Assembly: GCA_964607575.1 (NCBI GenBank)
Contig: CAZSLS010000002.1
Coordinates: 1 to 64,000 of the forward strand
DNA from: BS750m-G57 sp964607575
GTDB taxonomy: Bacteria > Planctomycetota > Phycisphaerae > SM23-33
Length of the DNA stretch: 64,000 nucleotides
Direction of reading: 5' to 3'
The notes beneath the pieces were generated by a model. The model had not been told where the DNA came from. It did no database searches and saw only the letters and a program-made list of their open reading frames with translations. A program made the position numbers and the translations under genes. This document shows positions 17,599-27,181 of this stretch, in pieces. The first letter of the stretch is position 1. The number at the start of each line of letters is the position of its first letter.

Positions 17599-19146
17599 AT
17601 GATGAAGAAAGCGGCGACCGGCCTTGTCGCCCTGATGGTGCTTACCGCCCTGCCCTGCCGGGCCGACTGGCCGGTATGGTATGGGCCCAGCGGTAACTTC
17701 TCCGCCAAGGCCGGCAAAACCGCTATCGTTGACGATCTCAAAGACGCACGCAAGATATGGAAGAGCGAGTTCATCCCGCCGGCCATCGCGCAGTCCAAGC
17801 GCTACGGGCTGGCAACAAGATACCCCCACCCCACCGGCGGAGCCGCAAGTCCGATCGTCTGCGGGGGCAAGGTCTTTCAGTTCTACTTCCTGACCAGCGG
17901 CCAGGCCGTCGACGAACCCCACCTCAAGCTGATTCGCGCCAAACACGGAAAACAAGACGCCGACGCCACCATACCCAAATGGCGAATCTCGGCGGACGAC
18001 GTCCTGCACTGCCTCGACGCCGAAACGGGCAAGACGCTCTGGAAAAAGATATTCCCCGGAGAAGGTCTGAACTGGTACGACCATAAGGGTACGATCAACA
18101 ACCTCACGCCATGCGCGTTCGATGGGAAAGTCTACTTCGTCGGGTCGACAGCAATCCTCCACTGCCTCGATGCATCCGGGGGCAAGGAACTCTGGCGAAA
18201 GGAAATCCCCCGATGGCACGAGGAGATGTCCAAACACAAGAGCAAGGCCCTCGACCGCAAGGTGCTCGCCCAATTCAACCGCCAGAACTGTCGGGCCGTT
18301 ACATTCGCGGCGGGAGTGGTGGTCACGCCCGATACGCACAGCGGCGGAGACCGTGGGATTCACGGATTCGACGGGAAGACGGGCAAGCATCTCTGGCATG
18401 TCGAAAAGGTGGTCGGCGGTCAGGTCACGCCGCTGCAGTGGACCTCCGGAGGCGCCGAGTTTCTCATCGCAGCCAACGGGGCTGGAGAGATAACGTGCAT
18501 CGAACCGCGGGCGGGCAAGGTCCTGTGGCGAGAAACTTCGGCCGGTTACAACACCTTCCAGCCCGTCCTGGATGGAGATCTGCTGCTGATTAATCTCATG
18601 GGGCGAGAGGCGATGAAAAAACAGGTCGCCGACGCCGCAGAGGCCGCCAAAGGCAGAAATCAGTCTTACGGCGGCAGGCAGGGGGCCGCCGGGCAGGTCG
18701 GTTGCTATCGCCTGACACCGACCGGGGCGAAGCTCGTCTGGAAGCTGCCGACCGAATACGGGTATCCGTACAACAAGGCCGCCGCGGTCGTGCTCAACGG
18801 CATCGCATATCTGCGTGGCGGATTGGGCGATAAGGGTCTGGTAATCGTCAAGATCGCTGACGGCAAGATCCTCGGAGAAGACCCCAAAGAACAGAACAAC
18901 ACCGAAGCCCACGCATTCGGAATCGGCAATCGCGTCTTCTTCGACCGCGACAGCCAGCACAACCACACCCACATCACGATGTTCGACGCCGATCCGAAGA
19001 AGTGGCGTGCGATGGGCGAAGTATGGAAGCCGCCCCATCCGCACTCGACAAGCTACCAGACGCCGATATCCCATCCGATCGTCAACGGCCGCATATTCAT
19101 CCGCGGCGCGGACGGGATTTACTGCTACGACCTGACAAAACAGTAG
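17599..19146 (+). CDS. Exported PQQ-like beta-propeller protein
   Basis: A 515-residue protein with a signal peptide (cleavage near CRA, residue 22) followed by an eight-bladed PQQ/BamB-like propeller. Tryptophan-docking style blades are visible as LHCLDAETGKTLWKKIF, LHCLDASGGKELWRKEI, IHGFDGKTGKHLWHVEK and ITCIEPRAGKVLWRE. This is the domain of quinoprotein dehydrogenases and of BamB, but the catalytic PQQ ligands of dehydrogenases are not evident, so a scaffold or binding role is as likely. AAGGGAG favours the second of two consecutive ATGs (17602). It follows the symporter gene by 65 bases and precedes the HEAT gene by 69, suggesting cotranscription. Confidence 0.75.
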   Translation: MMKKAATGLVALMVLTALPCRADWPVWYGPSGNFSAKAGKTAIVDDLKDARKIWKSEFIPPAIAQSKRYGLATRYPHPTGGAASPIVCGGKVFQFYFLTSGQAVDEPHLKLIRAKHGKQDADATIPKWRISADDVLHCLDAETGKTLWKKIFPGEGLNWYDHKGTINNLTPCAFDGKVYFVGSTAILHCLDASGGKELWRKEIPRWHEEMSKHKSKALDRKVLAQFNRQNCRAVTFAAGVVVTPDTHSGGDRGIHGFDGKTGKHLWHVEKVVGGQVTPLQWTSGGAEFLIAANGAGEITCIEPRAGKVLWRETSAGYNTFQPVLDGDLLLINLMGREAMKKQVADAAEAAKGRNQSYGGRQGAAGQVGCYRLTPTGAKLVWKLPTEYGYPYNKAAAVVLNGIAYLRGGLGDKGLVIVKIADGKILGEDPKEQNNTEAHAFGIGNRVFFDRDSQHNHTHITMFDADPKKWRAMGEVWKPPHPHSTSYQTPISHPIVNGRIFIRGADGIYCYDLTKQ

Positions 19147-19215
19147 GCCCAAATGTACAATTCGGGAACTCGCCTGCCTCTGAAGAGTCAAAAGCAGTGG
19201 AAGCAGCGGGACGGT

Positions 19216-20904
19216 ATGATGAGATACGCACTTGTGACACTATTGCTGGCGGTGGGGATTTGTGCAGTTACCGCGGGCGCCGAAGGCGCTACGGGCAACG
19301 TTGACGCCAAGATCCGGACGCTTCGTGTGGCATTGTCGTACGGGGACACTGAGGCGAAAATCGGCGCTATCGGAGAGGTTGCGAAACTCGGTCAAAACGG
19401 TGAAGGCACCGCCGGACTGCTCGTCAAGGCCCTGTCCGACAGCGACGCCAGGGTCCGCATGGCCGCTGTGGGCGCACTGGGCAAGATCGGACCGAGCACG
19501 AAACAGGTCATCGGCGTGCTGACAAAACTCGTGGAGGAAAAAAATGCTGCTGTGGCGAGAGAAGCAGTTAACGCCCTGAGGCTGATAGGTCCGAGTGCCG
19601 CACCGGCCGTCGACGCGCTGATCAAGTACGCCAGGGGCAAGGGCGTCAATGAACGCAAGTTGGCTATCGACGCGCTGGGCATGATCGGGCCGGCAGCGGA
19701 CCGGGCGGTCCCGATGATAATCCAGGCCTGCAAGAGCCCCGATCGCAACCTACGAGAAGGCGCCACACGCGCCCTGGGTAATATCGGACAACCGGTCGAG
19801 ACCGTCGTCCCCGTACTGATCGCCGCCCTTGGCGACAGCGACAGCAGCGTGCGTGTGGGGGGCGCACGCGGTTTGGGCATGATAGGCCCCCCCGCCGCCA
19901 AGGCCCAAACCGCACTGCGAAAGGCACTCAAGGACGCCAATCCGGCGGTCGTGCTCCGCGCAACCTGGGCTCTGGGACAGTTGGAGGCCGGCGACGAGCA
20001 AACTATCGCCGCGCTGATCAAATTGCTGCACTCGAGCAACGAATATCCACTGGCCGCAGCGGCGTTGGGAAAAGCCGGAAAGCCCGGTATAGACGCGCTT
20101 GTAAAGATGCTCGCCCGCCCCGATGCGCCGGCGCGTCTGATGGCGGTCCGCGCGCTGGGGCAGATCGGGCGGGCGGCTGGAAACGCGGCCCCGGCGGTGA
20201 GAAAGGCAAAATACGACAAAGACGCCGATGTCCGCCGGGCCGCAATCCTTGCCCTCGACAAGATCTTCCTCAACCCAGCTAAGCGCGTCAACGCCCTGAC
20301 GGTCAGCGGTAAGCACAGCCTCGTCTGCAGGAGCAGTTGGCATAGCACAAATAAATCGTGGCCGCTGGAAGGCAAGGTGAGTATCTCCGGCGCCGAGGCC
20401 CTGGCGATGATCACCCCAAAATCAAAACCCGCCAAAGACCAGTACACCCTGCCAATGAAACTGGCTGTCTCGCTGGGCGAGAGACTGTTCAAAGCCGCGC
20501 AGTTCACCCCCGCCCAGAAACAGGAACTCGCAAAATGGCTGGGCTCGGGCAAGCAAGACGAAAAATCCTCGTCGAGAGGCACTATGACCGCCACCTCAAA
20601 GACCCATCTCACCTCCGGCGGAACGACGCAAGTGGAGATCTCGCTCAAAGGCCGGATCAGAATTGAGCGAAGTCACAGGCTGGCAGACCGTTACGGGCCA
20701 AACTGGAACGAAGCCAAGTGGTCGATCGATATCCTGGGGCAACTTGTCGTCGACAGCACCAGTGGGCAAATCATCAAAGCCAACATCACCGCCACCGGTC
20801 AAACCAAAGGGTACTACGGTACGCGGGGCAGTCTCAAAGGCGAATTGTACACCGAATCATTCAAAATGGTCTTGGTCCCAGCGCCGGCGCCCAAGGTAAA
20901 ATAA
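19216..20904 (+). CDS. Exported HEAT-repeat protein
   Basis: A 562-residue protein starting MMRYALVTLLLAVG with a signal peptide (cleavage near TAGA). Residues about 30-360 are nine or ten HEAT/PBS-lyase-like repeats of about 38 residues, with the recurring DxxVRxAAxxALGxIG pattern. The C-terminal 200 residues form a beta-rich domain (SLKGRIRIERSHRL, ATGQTKGYYGTRGSLKGELY) that I do not recognise. The start was moved to ATG 19216 because the upstream 21 codons of the open frame are not signal-like; the ribosome-binding site is weak. Such repeats are protein-binding scaffolds, so it may organise neighbouring exported propeller proteins. Confidence 0.75.
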   Translation: MMRYALVTLLLAVGICAVTAGAEGATGNVDAKIRTLRVALSYGDTEAKIGAIGEVAKLGQNGEGTAGLLVKALSDSDARVRMAAVGALGKIGPSTKQVIGVLTKLVEEKNAAVAREAVNALRLIGPSAAPAVDALIKYARGKGVNERKLAIDALGMIGPAADRAVPMIIQACKSPDRNLREGATRALGNIGQPVETVVPVLIAALGDSDSSVRVGGARGLGMIGPPAAKAQTALRKALKDANPAVVLRATWALGQLEAGDEQTIAALIKLLHSSNEYPLAAAALGKAGKPGIDALVKMLARPDAPARLMAVRALGQIGRAAGNAAPAVRKAKYDKDADVRRAAILALDKIFLNPAKRVNALTVSGKHSLVCRSSWHSTNKSWPLEGKVSISGAEALAMITPKSKPAKDQYTLPMKLAVSLGERLFKAAQFTPAQKQELAKWLGSGKQDEKSSSRGTMTATSKTHLTSGGTTQVEISLKGRIRIERSHRLADRYGPNWNEAKWSIDILGQLVVDSTSGQIIKANITATGQTKGYYGTRGSLKGELYTESFKMVLVPAPAPKVK

Positions 20905-21037
20905 CCGCTCCTAAGCTATACGCGCAAATGGAAAAAATCGATAATATGTGGACTCAGGCGGTAGATACCGATAGAATAACTAGTGATGCAGGGGCTCTGA
21001 TGGTAGAGGTGTACCTGCAAGAAGGGAGACATCTTCT

Positions 21038-22072
21038 ATGAGTAATAACGGGCACATTAAATTCTCTCGGTCGAGCCTGCTGGCGGTACTCTGTCTCGTT
21101 GTGGTGGTAGCGGCGCCGATTGTTATGAACGTGGACAGACTGGACGCGGGCTGAGGCTTCTCCAAAGTCGTTCGGCCCAAGGTGGCGCCGAAACCAGTTA
21201 GCGGCTCGGTCTACGGTACGTTTGTAGGGTGGGGTTCGGGCAGCGACGGCAGGAGCCAGACGGTATGCGTACAGATGGTCCCCAAGGGCAGATCCTCCAA
21301 GGTCTCGCTGAACGTTCCCAACAGTTCGTCCAAGAGTCGTAAGGCTACTCCAGCCGCATTTGCCTCCAGGGCGGCTAACAGCCTGAAACTCGGAGACACG
21401 GTCAAGATCGGATATTCGAGCCTCGGCAAGAAGATATGGATGACCTCGCTGGCCCGAGCTGGCGGACCGGCAAAGTCGAAAAGCGGGTCGGCTGGGGTCG
21501 ATCAGACCGCCGCCGAAGCGTTCATATTCGTCGCCGCCCGTAAAGTTCGGACCTCCGCCGGAATGCGCGTCGCTGTCCTGGCGAGGAAGGGTTCGAACAT
21601 GTGGACATTCAGCCTGCCGCTCGAACCGACCGACACCGAAGCCAAACCGGAACCCTACAGCCGTTCCACGGAAACCTCCGAGTCCGCGCCGAAGAAGCCT
21701 GACTCGCTGTCCGAACAGCTCGCCGCGTTCGCACCGGGCGACATCGTGGCGCTGGGGTACAAGACCGTCAAATACAAGTTTGTCCTGCAGAGCATCGCCC
21801 CCTACAAGATGTCAGCCACCGGGCGCCTGGTTCGCGTGGGCAAACGCCGCGTTCGCGGCCTGATGCACGATGCGGCATTCGTGAAGACGACTACGAATCA
21901 GTCCCTGGCGCTGGTAGTTCCGGTGAGCGGGGCCGTGACATTGAATTCGACGCTCAAGGCAATTAAACCCAATCAGCCTGTGGAAATTACGTATCGCAAG
22001 CAGAAGGGCGTCATGTGGCTCGAGGAGATAACAATCTCCACCACAACCGTAACAGCTAAACGCGGCAGATAA
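21038..22072 (+). CDS. Exported protein with in-frame UGA at codon 39 (candidate selenoprotein or nonsense mutant)
   Basis: The ATG at 21038 (AGGGAG upstream) opens a signal peptide of 38 codons (LLAVLCLVVVVAAPIV core, ending RLDAG). TGA 21152-21154 follows, and the same frame then stays open for 305 codons to the stop at 22072. The downstream part has two similar beta-rich halves (VYGTFVGWGSGSDG..., ATGRLVRVGKRRVRG...) and a Lys-rich, Ser-rich style typical of exported proteins here. Immediately after the TGA the RNA can fold into a stem (GTTCGGCCC with GG-C-GCCGAA-A-C) whose loop AAGGU holds GGU about 27 nt downstream, within the range of bacterial SECIS elements. Alternatives are a nonsense mutation, a read error for Trp or Cys, or initiation at GTG 21182. 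Function unknown. Confidence 0.55.
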
Positions 22073-22112
22073 CGCACGCGCCTCGCCGAAAGCAGCGAGA
22101 GGTAGATGACGA

Positions 22113-24386
22113 TTAGTTCTTCAAGCCCGGCTTGCCGGGCTTGATTTTTATCGTCACTGACGTCTTCGGCGCGGATTTGAAATTGTAGCCGACGTGATTG
22201 CGCCCCTGGTTCTTGGTGGTGTATCCTTCCGGGGCGCCGGCGAGAGCCCCCTCTTCGAGCCAGGGCTGGAGTTGCAGATTCGCCAGCGGATTACCCGTCA
22301 CTGAAATCGTCTTGCGAACGACGTCGCCAGTCCTCTCGCGTTTGTAACGCACGATCGGCCAGTGCGTCTTGCCCTTGACCGTTATCGGGACGCGCAGTTC
22401 CATCGAACCCCACTGCTCGGGCATGGAGTCGCAGACGGTGAGCGTACTCTCGGGTATCGAGTAGTCCAGACCGGCGATTCCTTCGAGAATCAGGAGTATC
22501 TTACCCGCGTTGAAATTGGAATACTGGTCGCCCCACGGTAGCTGTTTTTTCGACCACGCTTCCGGTGCGATCGGGATGCCCCACCTGGTATTGTAGCCCT
22601 TCAGGTGGGCCAGGGCGCAGAGATTGGCGTTGCGTCCGACGTGGGATTTGTACATTCCGATTATGGCGTAGTAGTTGGTGTCTGGCGTGGAGGCAAATTG
22701 AGCGCTCACTTTGTCGAAGTCTTTTATCGCGGTGGTGGAAAGCGGTATCTTCCAGAAGAATCCCTTCTTCGAATCGACGGCCCAGGCTTTTGTCATCTCA
22801 TACGCCCAGTCTTCGGGAAAACCACTGTTGCGCATATAGGCAAAACCGCTCCAGTCGAGTTTCTTCCCGCCGCCGGCGAAGAACTTCGGATGGCGGGATT
22901 CCCAGGCCCGCTTGAGCGACGCCTCACGCCGATCGATGCGGACCATTTTCAACCAGCGGTCGGGGTCTTCCTTGTCGCCGGTTAGAATCGCCATCTGGCG
23001 CAGATACCTCGCCGCATCATAATTGCAGCCCCAGTGACCGGCGATACCGTTCTTGAACAGTTCCTTGAAGTATTCGGTATAGCAGTCGCGAAGGAACTTC
23101 ACGTCGCCGGTATGCTGGTATATCTCCCATGCCCCGATCACGTGCTCAGTGGTCGTGCCCCAGACCGGTGAGAACCAGGCGATCCCCTTGTTGTCGGGCA
23201 GCAGACCTGCCCCGCGGGCGTATGGAAGGAGCGGTTTCCAGTGAAGCACGTTACCGTAGGCGTAACGCTTCTTGTCGGCCGTCCAACCGCCGACCTTGAT
23301 CTGAAAATTGGCGTCGTAGCGGTGCATTCCGAGGAAATTATTGACCGCGGTCTGGGTGTGAGGATACATCTCCCATCCCTTCTGCACGTCAATGTAGTAC
23401 ATCAGGTGAATCGCCCAGAGAAAATAGTACACGTCGACGACGGCCTTGTCCGAGCAGCGAAAATACGGGATCTGGTAGTTCAGCAGATCGTTGGTCGCTT
23501 TGGTCTTGGCGGCCAGTACGCCGCGGTAATCGCTCAGCACGGTCTTGGTGGCCTTGAGGGCGTCAGCGTACTTGTCAGCCATCGCCCAGGTTATCGCCAC
23601 GCCCTTCTTGTCGCACGGGACTTCAAACGAATACACCTGGCGCCCCTCTTTGTCGCGGCTAGCGGTATAGGCGGACAACCTAGCTGACGAAGAAAGCACG
23701 GTACTCATACCGTCGTAGATAAGCTTGCCCTTGCGCGTGTCGCTCCTGTCTCGCACGGGATGGGTGGTAACGGTTCCGCCCTCGGTGATGTGGACCGCGT
23801 TCCCGGCGGAATCCAGTCGTATCTTCGAGGTGCGGTCTACGCTGAGTTTCGGAATTACGAGGCTGTGCCCGTCAAAACGGAGCTTTATCGGGTTGTCTGA
23901 CGTGATGATCGAGCAGGCCACGTCATTGGCGGCGATGAACTTTTCCTCGCGAATGTTCACCCCGCCGACCTTGTACGTGCAGATCACCTTGTCAGGGCGC
24001 CACTTCATCGAAACCGGAGCGGGATATTTGTATCCCTTCCCGCCGACGAGAACCGTACCGTAAGCGACTTTGGCGACATTGTAGAATTCCCATCCGCGGA
24101 AATCGTGCCCGTAACCGCTTCCCTTGTGCTGAGCCAAACCAAAACCGCGCCCGCGAAGGTCGTGGTGGAACGGTTGGGTCAGGCCGATAGTCTCGTCGCC
24201 GCGATGCTTCCAGCAGTTGTATCGGCCGCCGACGTAGTAAACCAGATTCCCCGCCAGGAAGGCATGCTTGCGTCCCTGTATCTCCTGGCTGAGCATCGCG
24301 CAGTAATCGGTATAGGGCGGAAGTTCAGCCCGCGCAAAGACGGGCGAAAATCCGAGGCAAAGTACTGCGAGCATCAATTCCTTCAT
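22113..24386 (-). CDS. Exported probable (alpha/alpha)6-barrel glycoside hydrolase
   Basis: A 757-residue protein with signal peptide MKELMLAVLCLGFSPVFARA. The N-terminal third is a beta-sandwich (about 30-290). The middle (300-620) has the helical, aromatic-rich look of six-hairpin glycosidases of the GH37/GH63/GH78 kind (YFLWAIHLMYYIDVQKGWEM, WFSPVWGTTTEHVIGAWEIY, GHWGCNYDAARYLRQMA). A C-terminal beta domain (640-757) follows. It probably cleaves an oligosaccharide outside the cytoplasm, but catalytic acids cannot be placed with confidence. ATG 24386 is chosen because GGAGAG sits 6 bases upstream and it begins the signal peptide; an upstream TTG frame is open to 24407. It is divergent from the next HzsA-related gene by 63 bases. 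Confidence 0.6.
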   Translation of the reverse strand: MKELMLAVLCLGFSPVFARAELPPYTDYCAMLSQEIQGRKHAFLAGNLVYYVGGRYNCWKHRGDETIGLTQPFHHDLRGRGFGLAQHKGSGYGHDFRGWEFYNVAKVAYGTVLVGGKGYKYPAPVSMKWRPDKVICTYKVGGVNIREEKFIAANDVACSIITSDNPIKLRFDGHSLVIPKLSVDRTSKIRLDSAGNAVHITEGGTVTTHPVRDRSDTRKGKLIYDGMSTVLSSSARLSAYTASRDKEGRQVYSFEVPCDKKGVAITWAMADKYADALKATKTVLSDYRGVLAAKTKATNDLLNYQIPYFRCSDKAVVDVYYFLWAIHLMYYIDVQKGWEMYPHTQTAVNNFLGMHRYDANFQIKVGGWTADKKRYAYGNVLHWKPLLPYARGAGLLPDNKGIAWFSPVWGTTTEHVIGAWEIYQHTGDVKFLRDCYTEYFKELFKNGIAGHWGCNYDAARYLRQMAILTGDKEDPDRWLKMVRIDRREASLKRAWESRHPKFFAGGGKKLDWSGFAYMRNSGFPEDWAYEMTKAWAVDSKKGFFWKIPLSTTAIKDFDKVSAQFASTPDTNYYAIIGMYKSHVGRNANLCALAHLKGYNTRWGIPIAPEAWSKKQLPWGDQYSNFNAGKILLILEGIAGLDYSIPESTLTVCDSMPEQWGSMELRVPITVKGKTHWPIVRYKRERTGDVVRKTISVTGNPLANLQLQPWLEEGALAGAPEGYTTKNQGRNHVGYNFKSAPKTSVTIKIKPGKPGLKN

Positions 24387-24449
24387 ACTGCTCTCCATAT
24401 CGCGCAACCTATCATAGCAATTACCCCAGCCCGCCTCTATTATGAATGG

Positions 24450-27110
24450 ATGGAAATCAAAACACTTACCCGTATTTCATGTCTCGCATCGGCGGTAATG
24501 CTGCTCTGGCCAAACGCCATTGTCCAAGGCGCCCCGTCAGCGAAGCAGGCATATGACTTTGCGGTCAGAACGTTGAAGTACGTGGAAGTCTCCGCCAAAC
24601 GCCCCAAGCTTTCCGCCAGGCTTAGGGCGCTCGGCGACACATCGCCGAAGAGCGAAATTCTGGCGCTGCGGCGCGAGATCATACTCTCGCACCCCGCGCT
24701 CGCGTTTGATTCGCTGCTGATTAACAAGCGCCCCATCTCTCGCGTCCGCAACCACATGGTCGATCACTACCTCGGGCGTTTCTCCCGCCCGGGCGACGGA
24801 CTGGTGATACTGCAGAACTGGAAAACCGATCCCAAACAGGTGTTCATCACCAAAGACCGCCTTCCTCCCGGGACGATCACGCACCCGGATCTCTCGTTCG
24901 ACGCTAAGAAAGCCGTCTTCGCATTCTGCGATCACCGCCAGGGCGACGCCCGCAAAAGAGCGTTTTACCTCTACGAAATCGCCCTGGACTCAACCGGATT
25001 ACGCCAACTTACCGGCGATTCGCGCGATCCGATGAAAGGACGCCTCGGGCGGAAGACCCAGATCATCGAAGATTTCGACCCGTGCTATCTACCCGACGGC
25101 GGGATCGCGTTCACCTCCACCAGGACGATGGCATCAGTTCGCTGCGCCAATTACACGAGATACAACCCGGCGTTCGTACTGCACCGCTGCGCCGGCGACG
25201 GGTCGAAGATCCGGGCGCTGTCGTTCGGCGAACTCAATGAATACGAGCCCGCCCTGAGGTCCGACGGGAGGTTGGTCTACACGCGGTGGGAGTATATCAA
25301 TCGCAACATCACCACCGTACACGGCCTGTGGACAACAAACCCCGACGGGACCGGCGTGGAGCATTTCTACGGTAACAACACAATCGATCCGAACGTGGTC
25401 GTCGAGGCTCGCGCGATTCCAGGCTCGCGGAAGGTGGTGGCCTCTGCCGTCGCGCACCACCGCTACTTCTCGGGGACCGTTATCGTCATAGATCCGTCCA
25501 AGGGCGCCGACGGTCTGAAACCGCTGACACGAGTGACGCCCGAGGTCGCCTTCCCCGAGCGGCGCGCACACAGCTACAAGGGCAAACCGCTCAAGCCCGA
25601 CGAAAACGGTATCTATCCGTACGGTCTGCCCTACAACCTCAGCGACAAGACGCTATTCGCCGCCGGGCCTCACGAGCCCAAGAAAGCATCGGGCCCCTTC
25701 GCCATGCCATTCCCGCTGACAGAAGACCTCTTCCTGGTCGCCCGCATGGAGAAGAAGACCAGGAAGTTCGCGATATACCTGATCGACACGCTCGGCGGGC
25801 GAGAACTGATCTACAGCGATCCGAAGAGTTCATGCTGGGCGCCGATCCCGATCCGCCCGCGCAAGAAACCGCCCGTGCGAGCGTCGCTGGTATCGCCCGA
25901 TCCGAGCGTAAAGGATGGAACGTTCTTCATCCAGGACGTCTACCAAAACCGCTTCGACTCACGCGGCGTGATAAAACGCGGCTCGGTCAAAGCAATGCGA
26001 ATCATCCAACTGCTCGACCAACCGGCAGAGCGGGCAATACCGCGAGGACGCGTGCTGTTCGAACTGCCCAAGCGGATCCTCGGCACGGTCCCGGTCGACG
26101 CGAACGGGTCGGTCGCGTTTCGGGCGCCGGCCGGCGTTCCAATGCAACTGCAACTCATAGACGAAAACGCGATGGCTGTGATGACCATGCGATCGTTCGT
26201 CTACCTACATCCGGGCGAGACCGCCAGTTGCGTCGGCTGCCACGAACCAAAGACCACCGCCCCGCCGCCAGCACTGCGCGGCAAGGCCAAAATCCACGAC
26301 ATCACCCCCCCGGCGTGGCGGACGTACGAAAAGGGCATGAGTTATAGTCGCACAATCCAACCCGTATTCGACCAATACTGCATCCGCTGCCACGGACTGG
26401 ATAAAAATAATCCCATGTCGCTGATCGGCACGCCGCTGACGAAAACCTACAAGCAGACGGGCATATCGACCGATTGGCCCGGAAAGATCACCGTGCCCGC
26501 GACGCATGGGTACCACAACCTTCTCGCCCGCCCGGGCGCCGTCGTCATCGCGCAAGCGTACAACGAGAACCTCACCAGCAAACCCAAAGACTACTTCGCC
26601 CACGCGGGCAAACTCGCGAAAATGCTGCTGACCGGACACCCGGACAAGAAGGGCGCCAGTAAAGTTAAACTCGATCCGGCCTCGATGAGGCGGATCATCG
26701 ACTGGCTCGACCTCAACGCGCCGTTTGCGGGCATGTATTCCTTCAACCGCCCGGAGAACCGGACCATCGACCCAGCCGGCGAAAAGGCGCTGCGGAAGCA
26801 CATCAAGAAGACGTTCAGCGAAAAACTCGCCGCCCAGCCGATCGCAGCCCTGGTAAACGTCGCCGAACCCGACGCCAGCCGGATACTCATGGCGCCTCTG
26901 GCGAAATCCGCCGGCGGATGGGAGCAGCTCGATCGCGCTTGGGCCTCGGCGGACTCATCCGGCTACAAGACCATGAAGAAGCTGGTCCGCAGCGCGATCG
27001 TATTCGGCAAGTACAAGGACATCGCCGGCACATGCGGGCGCGGATCCAAAAACAACTGCCTCTGCAAAGCCTGCTGGATCCGCGAAGCGACAACGGCGAA
27101 GGGTAAGTAA
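24450..27110 (+). CDS. HzsA-related exported dihaem beta-propeller protein (copy 2)
   Basis: An 886-residue protein starting MEIKTLTRISCLASAVML with a signal peptide (cleavage near VQG). The frame is open upstream to 24105, but that part overlaps the opposite gene and has no signal-like start. This copy lacks the extra N-terminal sandwich of copy 1. It moves from a short helical region and HPALAFDSLLI into the HZS-alpha-like propeller (HPDLSFDAKKAVF, IAFTSTR, LVYTRWEYINRN). C232 occupies the conserved propeller position. CxxCH motifs lie at 594-598 and 644-648; the residue four after the first haem His is Thr, not Tyr. Unusually, the C-terminus adds a Cys-rich tail with CGRG and CLCKAC. Function unknown. 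Confidence 0.85.
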   Translation: MEIKTLTRISCLASAVMLLWPNAIVQGAPSAKQAYDFAVRTLKYVEVSAKRPKLSARLRALGDTSPKSEILALRREIILSHPALAFDSLLINKRPISRVRNHMVDHYLGRFSRPGDGLVILQNWKTDPKQVFITKDRLPPGTITHPDLSFDAKKAVFAFCDHRQGDARKRAFYLYEIALDSTGLRQLTGDSRDPMKGRLGRKTQIIEDFDPCYLPDGGIAFTSTRTMASVRCANYTRYNPAFVLHRCAGDGSKIRALSFGELNEYEPALRSDGRLVYTRWEYINRNITTVHGLWTTNPDGTGVEHFYGNNTIDPNVVVEARAIPGSRKVVASAVAHHRYFSGTVIVIDPSKGADGLKPLTRVTPEVAFPERRAHSYKGKPLKPDENGIYPYGLPYNLSDKTLFAAGPHEPKKASGPFAMPFPLTEDLFLVARMEKKTRKFAIYLIDTLGGRELIYSDPKSSCWAPIPIRPRKKPPVRASLVSPDPSVKDGTFFIQDVYQNRFDSRGVIKRGSVKAMRIIQLLDQPAERAIPRGRVLFELPKRILGTVPVDANGSVAFRAPAGVPMQLQLIDENAMAVMTMRSFVYLHPGETASCVGCHEPKTTAPPPALRGKAKIHDITPPAWRTYEKGMSYSRTIQPVFDQYCIRCHGLDKNNPMSLIGTPLTKTYKQTGISTDWPGKITVPATHGYHNLLARPGAVVIAQAYNENLTSKPKDYFAHAGKLAKMLLTGHPDKKGASKVKLDPASMRRIIDWLDLNAPFAGMYSFNRPENRTIDPAGEKALRKHIKKTFSEKLAAQPIAALVNVAEPDASRILMAPLAKSAGGWEQLDRAWASADSSGYKTMKKLVRSAIVFGKYKDIAGTCGRGSKNNCLCKACWIREATTAKGK

Positions 27111-27151
27111 AGCACCCAAAAACAATTGCAACTCGGCCACAAGCCCGTGTA

Positions 27152-27181
27152 GCAAGTTTTGTCGCAAGTTTGTCGCAAGTT
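27152..27181. repeat. Short tandem repeat between convergent genes
   Basis: GCAAGTTTTGTC, GCAAGTTTGTC and GCAAGTT follow one another directly. The last unit runs into the final bases of the TPR gene on the minus strand. It is a small slippage-type repeat with no evident function. Confidence 0.5.

Noticed and set aside
17530..19191. Minus-strand open frame of 553 codons opposite the PQQ-like propeller gene
   Set aside because: Antisense shadow of a signal-peptide-bearing propeller protein; no start site or known domain.
24105..24449. N-terminal extension of HzsA-related copy 2
   Set aside because: The extra 115 codons overlap the divergent glycosidase gene and its upstream region and contain no signal; the internal ATG at 24450 begins a proper signal peptide.
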